A DNA stretch of 64,000 nt from Chlamydia poikilotherma. Its GTDB lineage: Bacteria; Chlamydiota; Chlamydiia; Chlamydiales; Chlamydiaceae. The notes under the pieces were generated by a model. It was not told where the DNA came from. It did not search any database and saw only the letters and a program-made list of their open reading frames with translations. The stretch covers positions 434,001-498,000 of the forward strand of contig NZ_LS992154.1 in NCBI RefSeq assembly GCF_900239975.1, in the 5' to 3' direction. The number at the start of each line of letters is the position of its first letter. Positions within the stretch are counted from its first letter, which is position 1. This document shows positions 1 through 8,363 of the stretch, piece after piece. The translations under genes were made by a program, and so were the position numbers.

Positions 1-308
1 TGTCTACGACATTCCTTTTCAAGTAGTGGGAAGTCGAAACTATCATTATTATGTGCAACAAGAACAGCTTCATTTCCGCAAAAATCACAAAATTGCTTGT
101 AGGCTTCTGGAAATTTTGGAGCAGAGGTCACTGTAGATGTAGTAATCCCATGAATTTTTGATGCTTCCTCAGGAATAGGAATTTCAGGATTTACATAGGT
201 GACAAAGGATTCTTTAGTAGCGTTGTTATAGGCAGCAATTTCTATAATACGATCTTTATCTATCTGTGTTCCTGTAGTCTCCGTGTCGTAAAAAATTAGT
301 GCTGTCAT
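1..308 (-). CDS. dnaQ: DnaQ-like 3'-5' exonuclease (5' part only)
   Basis: The gene starts at 308 and runs off the left edge, so about the first 102 residues are visible. The N-terminus reads MTALIFYDTETTGTQ, which contains the ExoI motif DTET of DEDD exonucleases with two acidic metal ligands. A later stretch HNNDSFDFPLL fits the ExoII motif around an H-N-x-x-F-D core. This family removes 3' nucleotides, as a polymerase III epsilon-like proofreader or a stand-alone exonuclease. It corresponds by context to CT261. It lies 14 bp downstream of the chaperone-like gene on the same strand, so co-transcription is likely. Which of the chlamydial DnaQ paralogs it is cannot be settled from the fragment. 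Confidence 0.85.
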   Translation of the reverse strand, partial: MTALIFYDTETTGTQIDKDRIIEIAAYNNATKESFVTYVNPEIPIPEEASKIHGITTSTVTSAPKFPEAYKQFCDFCGNEAVLVAHNNDSFDFPLLEKECRR

Positions 309-322
309 CAAATCTTCCTAAT

Positions 323-796
323 TTATTCCTGTCTTTCTTTACGTGCTTGTTTTTTCAATTCGTCAAGATTCATATTTCCTGAAGATATCAAACCTATAGC
401 GTGAGAAAAACTATCGCAAACCAACCTAATTGTGTCGATATATACGCGCAATAATGTTTCATTAATTTCACCATTTAGACAAGGAACTACTAAACGATAG
501 AAAATTAATCCTTGTTCTTCATCCATTCCAAATCCAGGAATGTCCACATCTCTATTTAGCAAGTGGAGCAGGCGTGCTGTAGGTTCTTTGTGGTTGTCAT
601 AGAGTTGGTAAGGGAAGTAGCAGATCATCTGAAGAATTTCTCCTTCACTACGAATCACAAAAAACAAAGGTAATTCGTGATCTTCAGCTTGGATATTGAT
701 ATAAGTTAATCCGCTTTCTCTTTCTAAAAGAGGCTCTAATCCTGCATGTGTGAGATATTTTGATAGATTATTTTGATTTAAAGACCATGTTGTCAT
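323..796 (-). CDS. YbjN-like type III secretion chaperone (CT260/Mcsc-type)
   Basis: A 157-aa soluble acidic protein without signal peptide or membrane segment. The alternating strand/helix pattern and the central segment around LPLFFVIRSEGEILQM fit the YbjN/class I chaperone fold. The C-terminus is a charged helix ending KKQARKERQE. In C. trachomatis the protein next to DnaQ_1 is CT260, described as Mcsc, a multiple-cargo secretion chaperone for Inc proteins. The assignment here rests on the adjacent dnaQ plus family resemblance; cargo is inferred only. It sits between the FliO-like gene (32 bp upstream) and dnaQ on the same strand. Confidence 0.75.
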   Translation of the reverse strand: MTTWSLNQNNLSKYLTHAGLEPLLERESGLTYINIQAEDHELPLFFVIRSEGEILQMICYFPYQLYDNHKEPTARLLHLLNRDVDIPGFGMDEEQGLIFYRLVVPCLNGEINETLLRVYIDTIRLVCDSFSHAIGLISSGNMNLDELKKQARKERQE

Positions 797-828
797 TTAA
801 AACACTCCAAATTGTTCATAAAATATGC

Positions 829-1335
829 TTAAAATTCTTTGTCAGTAAGCTTAGAAACCCGAGTACTATCTACTTTTTGATTCTTATGAAATTTCCGTAT
901 ACTCTTGCTAAGAAAATCAGAAGTAGATGAGGGTTCTTTTTTTTCATTTTGTTGTAGGAGTTCATTGATATCTGTATCGGGAGGAAATTCTGAAAGTAGT
1001 GTAATTTTCTCTGCCGATTCTGCAATGACAAGAATTTTGTTTACCACGCGAATGATGTAGATACAAGTTTTTTGATTTAAGGAGCGTCGATCAAGAATTT
1101 TAATTGTTGAAGTATTTCCAAAACCTTGACCTTTAGATTTTAGGAACTTCTTAAATGCCCACACCCCAATACCAAATAGTGTAAGAAGCAATATTAAAGA
1201 TCCTAGCATCTTAAACATTTCCAGCTTCATATTTTCTGGAAACATTCCTTGAAGATTTATTTGCTCGCTAGAAGTATCAGCAAGAGCAAGATCGTCCATG
1301 CAAAATGTTAGATAAGAAAAAATTTTATAAGGCAT
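829..1335 (-). CDS. FliO/MopB-like membrane protein
   Basis: A 168-aa protein with one clear transmembrane segment at about residues 43-61 (LGSLILLLTLFGIGVWAFKK). A short cytoplasmic domain follows, with the pattern IKILDRRSLNQKTCIYIIRVVNKILVIAES and then ITLLSEF. This is the layout of FliO/MopB proteins, which help assemble the flagellar export gate: one TM, then two beta-rich motifs in which a protein 'returns' a value to the membrane. The tail from residue 125 is polar and low complexity. Chlamydiae have no flagellum but keep FlhA, FliF and FliI homologs, and flhA is in this window at 47.6 kb. By position near the HAD gene and fabI it would be the CT102 counterpart. FliO assignment is a pattern match, not proven. 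Confidence 0.6.
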   Translation of the reverse strand: MPYKIFSYLTFCMDDLALADTSSEQINLQGMFPENMKLEMFKMLGSLILLLTLFGIGVWAFKKFLKSKGQGFGNTSTIKILDRRSLNQKTCIYIIRVVNKILVIAESAEKITLLSEFPPDTDINELLQQNEKKEPSSTSDFLSKSIRKFHKNQKVDSTRVSKLTDKEF

Positions 1336-1703
1336 ATTTAAGACCTTTTTGAGTTTCTATAGTCATAGAATAACTAAGAAACAATTTGATTTTAGGACAT
1401 TCCACTAACGAATTGTTTTCGATGAGTTCTTTATAAGTTAATGTTTGATAGGTTCCAAGAATAAATTAAACTGTAACTTTGTATATTCCTGCAAGAACGA
1501 TGTAATTAAGATGACTAATTTTGAAATTTAACAGAATATACTTGAATCGATCTTGAAGGGTTTTTAATAGTTTCTTTCTTGATCGTGTTTTATGTTGATT
1601 TTGTTCTTTAGAATAGATGTAATTTTTTAATGATCAATCTATGCTGATATTGGAATGTATAGGAAAGTCATGATAAGTTTAAGGGGAGTGGTAAGATTGC
1701 TTT
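1336..1703. other. Divergent intergenic region
   Basis: This 368-bp AT-rich gap separates the minus-strand FliO-like/chaperone/dnaQ genes from the plus-strand HAD gene, so it should hold promoters for both directions. I see no tRNA, no convincing short gene and no strong hairpin. A purine-rich AAGGGGAG lies about 17 bp before the HAD start, which is too far for a normal ribosome binding site. Confidence 0.5.
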
Positions 1704-2591
1704 ATGGATAGATTACTGATTACAGATATAGATGGTACAATTACGCATCTTCCACATCATTTAGATCCTGAAATTGTTAAGAATTTACATTACCTTCATA
1801 ATTCTGGATGGCAAATATTTTTCCTTACCGGAAGATATTTTTCTTATGCGAATCAGTTATTCAAAGACCTTTCGATTCCATATTTATTAGGATGTCAAAA
1901 TGGTGCTTGTGTTTGGTCGTCTGAGGAGAATAAATTTCTTTATTTTCAAGATATTCCTAATGAGATTTTATATGCATTAGAGATGTGTGTGGAAGATGGT
2001 GATGTGATTTTATCCATAGAATCTGGGGCTGTGAACCAAGATCGATATTATCGATTTACATCCTGTCCTAGTGAAAAGGAACTCTTACGTCATTTAGATC
2101 CTGTATATTTTCCCTTTGCAAAAGATAGAGAGAGGTTAGTAGAGAGTAAAAAGCTCTCTAGAGATTATCCTCATGAGCTGTTTGCTGTTGCAAAAATTTT
2201 TGGTAAAAAAAATGAAGTAGAAAAGATACAAGAAAGAATTATCAAGTCTAAAGAGTTAGTTGAGAATTTGACTATCACATTCATGAGATGGCCTTTTGAT
2301 TTTGATTATGCTATTTTATTCATGACAGATAAATCCGTATCTAAAGGTTATGCTGTTGATCGTATTGTCGATTTGGTCTACGAAGGTGAAAAACCTTTCA
2401 TTATGGCTTCTGGGGACGATGCTAACGATATTGATTTAATTGAGCGTGGAGATTTTAAGATCGTGATGAATTCTGCTCCGAAACACATGCACGGCATAGC
2501 GGATTTCCTTGCCTCCCCAGCGAAAGATTTGGGAATTCTTCCAGCGTGGGAGGCTGGTATAGAAATGTATCAAAGAATTAAGAATTCTTAG
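1704..2591 (+). CDS. HAD-superfamily (Cof-type) phosphatase
   Basis: A 295-aa cytoplasmic protein. HAD motif I is ITDIDGTIT at residues 6-14, with the nucleophile and acid/base aspartates in DxDGT. Motif II is FLTGR near residue 39. A Lys (K230-region, [12 protein letters not shown]) supplies motif III, and motif IV is GDDANDID near residue 243. The order and the large mid-chain cap fit the Cof/sucrose-phosphatase class, which dephosphorylates sugar phosphates or related metabolites. The substrate cannot be read from sequence. Its 3' end overlaps the convergent fabI gene by 14 bp. It corresponds to CT103 by position next to fabI. Confidence 0.85.
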   Translation: MDRLLITDIDGTITHLPHHLDPEIVKNLHYLHNSGWQIFFLTGRYFSYANQLFKDLSIPYLLGCQNGACVWSSEENKFLYFQDIPNEILYALEMCVEDGDVILSIESGAVNQDRYYRFTSCPSEKELLRHLDPVYFPFAKDRERLVESKKLSRDYPHELFAVAKIFGKKNEVEKIQERIIKSKELVENLTITFMRWPFDFDYAILFMTDKSVSKGYAVDRIVDLVYEGEKPFIMASGDDANDIDLIERGDFKIVMNSAPKHMHGIADFLASPAKDLGILPAWEAGIEMYQRIKNS

Positions 2592-3477
2592 GGAGCATTT
2601 CAGGACCAATTCCCATAATATTTGCTCCATGATCTACATAAAGAGTTTCTCCGGTAATGGCACTGGCTAGCGGAGAAACTAGAAATGCGGCTGCTGCCCC
2701 AACTTGTTCCGTGGTCATCGGCTTAGGAATTGGAGTCCAATTTAAATAATAATCTACCATTTGTTCGATAAATCCGATAGCCTTCCCTGCACGGCTCGCT
2801 AGAGGGCCTGCAGAAATAGTATTTACACGAACTCCCCATTTTCTTCCTGCTTCCCAAGCAAGCATTTTGGTATCACTTTCTAATGCGGCTTTAGCTGCGC
2901 TCATACCGCCTCCATAGCCAGGTACTGCGCGTGAAGAAGCTAAATATGTTAAGGAAACACTGCTGCCACCAGGATTCATAATAGGTCCAAAGTGTGCTAA
3001 TAAGCTAACTAGAGAATAACTCGAAGTGCTTAATGCAGCTAGATACCCTTTACGTGATGTTTCCAAAAGTGGTTTAGAAATTTCCGGACTGTTGGCTAGA
3101 GAGTGGATTAAAATATCAATATGACCGAAATCTTTCACAACCTGTTCAACAACCTCAGAAATAGTATATCCTGAGATCCCTTTGTAGCGTTTGTTTTCTG
3201 CGATATCTTGAGGAACATCTTCAGGTGTATCGAAACTTGCGTCCATGGGATAAATTTTTTTGATTTCTAGGAGATTTCCGTCGGACAACCTTCTTGACTC
3301 ATCAAATTTCCCTAAATCCCAAGATTGAGAAAAGATTTTATAAATAGGTACCCAGGTTCCTACGATGATAGTAGCTCCTGCTTCTGCTAATACTTTAGCG
3401 ATTCCCCAGCCATAGCCCTGATCATCACCAATACCTGCTATAAAAGCTACTTTGCCAGTTAAATCGATCTTTAACAT
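2578..3477 (-). CDS. fabI: Enoyl-[acyl-carrier-protein] reductase (NADH)
   Basis: A 299-aa short-chain dehydrogenase that reduces the trans-2-enoyl-ACP double bond in the last step of type II fatty acid elongation. The N-terminal dinucleotide-binding segment is [13 protein letters not shown]. The catalytic region is [18 protein letters not shown], where Tyr and Lys are separated by seven residues. That spacing, one longer than in E. coli FabI, and the GYGGGMSxAK wording match plant and apicomplexan enoyl reductases. The insertion between residues 40 and 80 is also plant-like. It overlaps the HAD gene tail to tail and is divergent from the CteG-like gene. Chlamydial FabI corresponds to CT104. 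Confidence 0.95.
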   Translation of the reverse strand: MLKIDLTGKVAFIAGIGDDQGYGWGIAKVLAEAGATIIVGTWVPIYKIFSQSWDLGKFDESRRLSDGNLLEIKKIYPMDASFDTPEDVPQDIAENKRYKGISGYTISEVVEQVVKDFGHIDILIHSLANSPEISKPLLETSRKGYLAALSTSSYSLVSLLAHFGPIMNPGGSSVSLTYLASSRAVPGYGGGMSAAKAALESDTKMLAWEAGRKWGVRVNTISAGPLASRAGKAIGFIEQMVDYYLNWTPIPKPMTTEQVGAAAAFLVSPLASAITGETLYVDHGANIMGIGPEMLPKNS

Positions 3478-3689
3478 TCGCCAACCTTGTTTCTAAGTCC
3501 ATACTGATATGAGGAGGTTAGCAGATTCTTTTATTATTACGAAACTCTTTGAAAATCTGTTTTGATCGATAGTCATCTAGGTATTTTCCTGTCTTTGTCT
3601 TCCAAACTGTCAATTAAAATTTTTATTTACATTTTAATTTCACTGCCATAAACTCTCTGCCCCTTGCGTAAGTTTGCAAGGAGAATCCT

Positions 3690-3713
3690 ATGTTTAGTGT
3701 GATCTGTAAGTGA
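3690..3713 (+). CDS. Possible 7-codon leader peptide upstream of the first CteG-like gene
   Basis: ATG at 3690 is preceded by AAGGAGA at good spacing and opens a reading frame of seven codons (MFSVICK) ending in TGA at 3711. It lies between a small hairpin (CCTTGC 3662-3667 / GCAAGG 3676-3681) and the true ribosome binding site of the downstream gene (TAGGAG before 3744). A second short inverted repeat, ATCCTAT near 3685 with ATAGGAT at 3714-3720, flanks it. The Shine-Dalgarno is as good as that of the main gene. It may be a translated leader or simple chance. Confidence 0.25.
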   Translation: MFSVICK

Positions 3714-3743
3714 ATAGGATAAAATTAAAATAGGAGAAAAATC

Positions 3744-5936
3744 ATGGCATTTCCATTGGGGAATATTCGTTCTTTTTTAGGTTTTGGAGAACCTCAAGAA
3801 GAACCAAACGCTACAGAGAACACATCATTGGTTTCTACTGTTGCTGAAACAGTGTTGACTAATTCAACTACAACACCTACTTCACAAACATCGCCAAGTA
3901 CTTCTACGCTGACCTCTTCTGCTTTTGTTTCGGAAGCAGGGGATGCTGCTATGGTTGCAGCTAATGTAGCTTTATCAGCTTTAGATGCAAGCTTAGAAGA
4001 TGTATATGTAGATATGGAGCCAGTCCGACGTGATAGCGCGTCACAAACAGATCAAATAACTTGTGAAGAATTTTTAAAAGAAAGGTATAGAGATCAAGTT
4101 GTTTTCCGAGATCATGTGAGAGATGTTATTTCTTATCGGTCTGCTTCATGTGGAGCTGATCTTTTTGCACGATCGTCGATACTCACACAACCTCCTCGTG
4201 CAAGTATGGAGTGCTTAGATGATATTTCGCTTTTTGAAGATGCTGAGACGACACCTTTAGCAGCTACATCAGAGTCTACAGAGAATAAATCTCCAATATT
4301 ACGAACACAAGTTTTTGGTTTTTTCATAGATCTTTTAAAGCAAGATTTACTTCACGATAATATTAGTGGGGGTAGGGTCAAAACTTTCTTCGATTATATA
4401 TCTGGAGGTATGACGAAAGAAGAGTACAAAGAGTTATTGGATTTAATTAAAGAGGGAGATTTTACCTCTACCCAAGATATTACTAAGTTTTGCGACATAT
4501 TTATGTCGACACCCGTATTCAAATGTTCAAATGAATTGCAGACCTTATTTACGTTCTTTAAAGGAGAAGGGGGTGCTGTTACTTTGGTCATGTTGCACGA
4601 ACTAATGGGTATATTGACGGGAACGTTTGGTTTGCCGCTTCCTGAAGGATTGAGCTCTTTCTTACTTGCACTAAAAAATTTATATGAGACTACACATCCT
4701 GGCGGGGAATCGAACATAGCTGCTGCAGTATCCATTGTTTCTTTAGTTGCCGGGGTATTACAAAGTGAAACAACACGTCGTGTTATGCAATCATGTTACA
4801 ATGGTTGTGCAGATTCTTGTTCTGGAAATTGTGGTTGTTCGGGTTGTGGATGTGCTGATGGTGCTGTAGGTTGTGGAGGCTTTGGTTCATTCTTATGTGG
4901 TCTTTTCGCAGGATGCTTCAATTTAGATACTCGTCGAGGTGGTATTACAGAAGAAGAATTTAAGAAGTTAGAAAGCAAATATAGCTCTGCTGTAGTTTTG
5001 ATTGCTTTAAATAATTTGGGTGTAAACACAGTAGATCTTCTTGCTGGTAAGCAGGTAGTGTTGCCTAATTTAGATCAAGTTAAGTCTGAATGTGAGTCTG
5101 CTTCTAAAGATCTTAACCGTATTATAAAAAGTAAAACTAAAGAGATGTGGGCAGAAGCTGCGTCGAATTACTCTAATCTTTTGTCTCACCCAGTTCTTAA
5201 AGAGGGAATTATTGCAGGTTTGTCCGATCGTCATATCATTATTAATGATAATAGATTGCGAGCAAAAGTGCTCATAGATTGTTCTTGGGGATCTCATGGA
5301 TTTGTTTCGACTAACGAACCTTTTGATTCATCAAGATTGGTAAGTTCTCTTACTTCTCTTGTTGTTATGAAACGTGGGGAGAAGGTACATCGTAGATTAG
5401 GTGCTGCTGATGCTTCTGACGTTATGACTTGTGTATCTAGAGTACTTTCTGCATCTGTATCTACGGGAAATAATATTTGGTTGTCTACTGAAGACCTCAT
5501 GACACTAGTTTGTGTCGTTTTAGCATACAGAAATCTTTCTGTTGTTGATGGGGAAGGTTCTGATAATACTAGAATTCATGATGTTCAGGAGATCAAAGAT
5601 CTCTTCGCCGTAGTTGAAGAGAATCGCATTCGAGTAGAAAGGAATAAACCAAGTGATATCAGAGCTAGTATGAATGCTTCCATTCTCTACACTCATATAG
5701 CTAGAAACGCATCTAAGAAAGAAAACAACTACAGAGCTTTTAAAGATAGAGCAAGAACTGAAGTTAGGGACAATCTTGTTATTAAGATGTCAATGCCCTG
5801 GATGAGAGCTTCAGGTTTGGTATTAAAGAATGCCTCTGCAAAAGGACGTGATGAAGTGGATCGTCCTGTTGTAAGATCTCCAAGAGTTTCTGGAGGTATC
5901 TATGTTGCTCAGCAATATAGAGAAACTTCTGTGTAA
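3744..5936 (+). CDS. CteG/CT105-type candidate type III effector (copy A)
   Basis: A 730-aa protein between fabI and the RluA-type gene, the locus of CT105 in C. trachomatis. CT105 (CteG) is a secreted effector that reaches the Golgi and plasma membrane. No signal peptide is present. Residues 15-60 are Ser/Thr-rich, as in many type III substrates. Residues 351-391 form a cluster of ten cysteines (CYNGC...CGCSGCGC...CGLFAGC) that is shared position by position with copy B. The segments after it are also shared: FLIALSNLG-like, then KTxxMW, then IWLSTEDLMTLVCVVLAYR. The start is supported by TAGGAG. A possible leader peptide precedes it and a long hairpin follows it. Function beyond effector candidacy is not readable; homology to CteG rests on synteny and general character. 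Confidence 0.7.
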   Translation: MAFPLGNIRSFLGFGEPQEEPNATENTSLVSTVAETVLTNSTTTPTSQTSPSTSTLTSSAFVSEAGDAAMVAANVALSALDASLEDVYVDMEPVRRDSASQTDQITCEEFLKERYRDQVVFRDHVRDVISYRSASCGADLFARSSILTQPPRASMECLDDISLFEDAETTPLAATSESTENKSPILRTQVFGFFIDLLKQDLLHDNISGGRVKTFFDYISGGMTKEEYKELLDLIKEGDFTSTQDITKFCDIFMSTPVFKCSNELQTLFTFFKGEGGAVTLVMLHELMGILTGTFGLPLPEGLSSFLLALKNLYETTHPGGESNIAAAVSIVSLVAGVLQSETTRRVMQSCYNGCADSCSGNCGCSGCGCADGAVGCGGFGSFLCGLFAGCFNLDTRRGGITEEEFKKLESKYSSAVVLIALNNLGVNTVDLLAGKQVVLPNLDQVKSECESASKDLNRIIKSKTKEMWAEAASNYSNLLSHPVLKEGIIAGLSDRHIIINDNRLRAKVLIDCSWGSHGFVSTNEPFDSSRLVSSLTSLVVMKRGEKVHRRLGAADASDVMTCVSRVLSASVSTGNNIWLSTEDLMTLVCVVLAYRNLSVVDGEGSDNTRIHDVQEIKDLFAVVEENRIRVERNKPSDIRASMNASILYTHIARNASKKENNYRAFKDRARTEVRDNLVIKMSMPWMRASGLVLKNASAKGRDEVDRPVVRSPRVSGGIYVAQQYRETSV

Positions 5937-5975
5937 TTTAAGTACATTAAACCATTTTTGAAAACTAACAAATCC

Positions 5976-6072
5976 GAGCATGTAATAACTCAACCACAGT
6001 TGTTTATAGGTGTCTCAGCCGTAAAGGATACCGAAATAAACAACAAATATGGTTATTACATGCTCATTTTTT
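5976..6072 (+). terminator. Long hairpin terminator between the two CteG-like genes
   Basis: A perfect 14-bp inverted repeat (GAGCATGTAATAAC 5976-5989 with its complement at 6052-6065) is extended inward by a second 9-bp pair (GTTGTTTAT 5999-6007 with 6036-6044). A TTTTTTT run follows at 6066. The stem is unusually long for a chlamydial terminator. It separates copy A from copy B, so copy B probably has its own promoter. Confidence 0.75.
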
Positions 6073-6197
6073 TAATTCAAATTTTTTATATACATTTCGT
6101 CTTATCTTCTCTAATCTCCCGTGGACTAATTTTTTAAAAATCAATGACTTTGGGTTAATTTGCCCTGTGTTTGTTGTTTTAGTTAAGGAGAATAGAA

Positions 6198-8363
6198 ATG
6201 ACATCGCCTATAGGTAGAGGTAATACGAATCCCAGTTTTATTTTTGATAATGGCAGTTCAAATACTGGTGGAAATTCTACTAACGAGATCGGAAGAGGAG
6301 CGCAGCATTTAGGAGGGGTTAGGAGGGCAGCTGCTAATATTTATGGTTGGTTTCAACAAGGTGGTGGAGGTTCTACATCCATGCCTAGGTCAATTCGATC
6401 CCCCGTTCCTACACAACCTGTGTCTGGGATTAGCGCACCACAAGTAAGTGCTCCGACTTCTGGAGTTGATCCTGGAGTACAAGCGCTTTTAAATTTACTC
6501 ATGCAACATACGGGACCTGCGGTTACTACACAACCTGTGTCTGGGATTAGCGCACCACAAGTAAGTGCTCCGACTTCTGGAGTTGATCCTGGAGTACAAG
6601 CGCTTTTAAATTTACTCATGCAACATACGGGACCTGCGGTTACTACACAACCTGTGTCTGGGATTGGCGCACCACAAGTAAGTGCTCCGACTTCTGGAGT
6701 TGATCCTGGAGTACAAGCGCTTTTAAATTTACTCATGCAACATACGGGACCTGCGGTTACTACACAACCTTTCTCTACAGGAAACCAAACACCACAAATG
6801 CTTCAGGCACTTTTAAATTTATTTGTACAGGGTTCTGGAGGTGTTTCTGGTCAAGGTTCACAAATGCTAATAAGTTTGCTGCAAAGTATTACGTCTACTT
6901 ATGGGCCTTACCAGCAAGGGTTTGGAGCTTTAGCAAACTTAGTGAGCGGTCAGGGAACTACTTCATCTAGTATAGGAACAGCTGTACAAGCATTAAGTGG
7001 ATTAGCGAGTTTGGCAGGTCCTGCAGGTACTGCTGTAGGATCGTTAGCTTCTATTCTTGCAGCAGCAGCAACCAGTGAGTCTGCACGTCGAGGTGGGAGG
7101 TTCTGCTACGATAACTGCCATACATGTTGTGAGGGAAATTGTTGTTGTCCTCGATGTGGATGTAGTGATGGACAATGTGGTTGTGGAAGTTTAGGAAGGT
7201 GTTTATGTGGTCTATTCGGGAATTGCTGTGGTGTCCAAGTTGATTCAAGAAGAGCTTTAGAGGAAGAATTACAAGAAATAGAGAATGAGTTTGGTGATTC
7301 TATATTTTTGATAGCATTAAGCAATCTAGGTATGGATACCGTCGGTCTATTATCTGGAAGTACGGCTATAACACTTCCTGATATGGGTGGAATTCGAGAG
7401 GAATGTAGGAATTGCTCTAGGGATCTTCCAGGGATTTTGAAAAATAAAACGAATGCTATGTGGGGCACTGCTTCACAAGACTATTCCAAGATTTTGCAAA
7501 ATACATTTTTACGAGGAAGTCTTGTTTCTGGAATGGCAAGTTTCTGTGATATCAATACTAATCAATTAAAAGATTGTGTGCGCATACTTTATAAATGGGG
7601 GGGAAATGGAGGTGTTACAGCTGCATCATACTTTGATATGGAAAAGTTAGCCCTTACTCTTCCAGACCTTACCGTGACCTCACGTCATAATTCAGCAGTA
7701 GGACCCCTAGGTGTGATTACAGCTGCAAATGTAATGCAGGATTTAGGAAAGGTTTTAATGAAAGCATCTCACGGAGGACGCCAAATTTGGATCGATGTCA
7801 GTGAGTTGATGACTCTCGTATGTATGATTCTTGCTTATCGAGGTATCTGCGTTGTTTCTGATGCTACAACTTCTGAAGGAGCAAGGATATATGAAGTAGG
7901 TGAAATGCAGCAGTTCTTTAGAGATGTCGATAATTGTCGGTTAATGAATGAACGTAATCGTGCACCTGCTCCTTATGTTTCCTCAGTAAATCCTTATGCA
8001 GATCTAGCAGCGAGATGTTTCGCTGAACACGGTCAACGTACTGAGAGAATGAGAAATCCTGGAGACGCATCTAGACAACAGCTACTAACAAACCTATCTA
8101 GTAGATGGATGTTAGCAGCAGGTATTACTTCCATGACTCCTGTTACAACACAATCTCCAGCTTTAACAGCTCCTATAATTACACGTGCTCAAGTTAGTAG
8201 ACTAGGAGGGATATCATCTACAGTAGGGGGACAAAACGAGCGTGATTATTATCAGGAAGGCGCGCGCCCTCGAATAGGCAATGGCACTAATCAAAGAGGG
8301 AATAGTCAGGGACAGGGGGACAGAGGTAACAATAATGAAGGAATGAAAGAAACTCGAGTTTAA
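6198..8363 (+). CDS. CteG/CT105-type candidate type III effector (copy B, with tandem repeats)
   Basis: A 721-aa paralog of the preceding gene, with AAGGAG before the ATG. Three near-identical 39-residue repeats occupy residues 72-188, each starting TQPVSGI and ending in an LLNLLMQHTG amphipathic stretch; a decayed fourth copy follows. Residues 230-295 are Gly/Ala/Ser-rich and hydrophobic. Residues 303-344 hold fifteen cysteines, ten at the same positions as in copy A. The C-terminal half aligns with copy A through RRALEEELQEIENEFG, KTNAMWG and IWIDVSELMTLVCMILAYR. The last 60 residues are Gly/Asn/Gln-rich. No signal peptide. It overlaps the convergent RluA-type gene by 4 bp. The pair looks like a tandem duplication with diverged N-termini; secretion is inferred. 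Confidence 0.7.
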   Translation: MTSPIGRGNTNPSFIFDNGSSNTGGNSTNEIGRGAQHLGGVRRAAANIYGWFQQGGGGSTSMPRSIRSPVPTQPVSGISAPQVSAPTSGVDPGVQALLNLLMQHTGPAVTTQPVSGISAPQVSAPTSGVDPGVQALLNLLMQHTGPAVTTQPVSGIGAPQVSAPTSGVDPGVQALLNLLMQHTGPAVTTQPFSTGNQTPQMLQALLNLFVQGSGGVSGQGSQMLISLLQSITSTYGPYQQGFGALANLVSGQGTTSSSIGTAVQALSGLASLAGPAGTAVGSLASILAAAATSESARRGGRFCYDNCHTCCEGNCCCPRCGCSDGQCGCGSLGRCLCGLFGNCCGVQVDSRRALEEELQEIENEFGDSIFLIALSNLGMDTVGLLSGSTAITLPDMGGIREECRNCSRDLPGILKNKTNAMWGTASQDYSKILQNTFLRGSLVSGMASFCDINTNQLKDCVRILYKWGGNGGVTAASYFDMEKLALTLPDLTVTSRHNSAVGPLGVITAANVMQDLGKVLMKASHGGRQIWIDVSELMTLVCMILAYRGICVVSDATTSEGARIYEVGEMQQFFRDVDNCRLMNERNRAPAPYVSSVNPYADLAARCFAEHGQRTERMRNPGDASRQQLLTNLSSRWMLAAGITSMTPVTTQSPALTAPIITRAQVSRLGGISSTVGGQNERDYYQEGARPRIGNGTNQRGNSQGQGDRGNNNEGMKETRV
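6411..6761 (+). repeat. Three tandem 117-bp in-frame repeats
   Basis: The block ACACAACCTGTGTCTGGGAT starts at 6411, 6528 and 6645, giving an exact period of 117 bp, and a diverging fourth start lies at 6762. The copies are almost identical at DNA level; the only difference I noticed is AGC to GGC (Ser to Gly) in the third. The period is a multiple of three, so copy number can change without a frameshift. High identity implies recent expansion or homogenisation. Confidence 0.97.

Noticed and set aside
4796..5029. Antisense proline-rich frame opposite the cysteine cluster.
   Set aside because: It arises from Cys/Gly codons read backwards and has no independent support.
6353..6736. An antisense frame with three repeated blocks opposite the 117-bp repeats.
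   Set aside because: The repetition is inherited from the coding strand because the period is a multiple of three; no start signal supports it.
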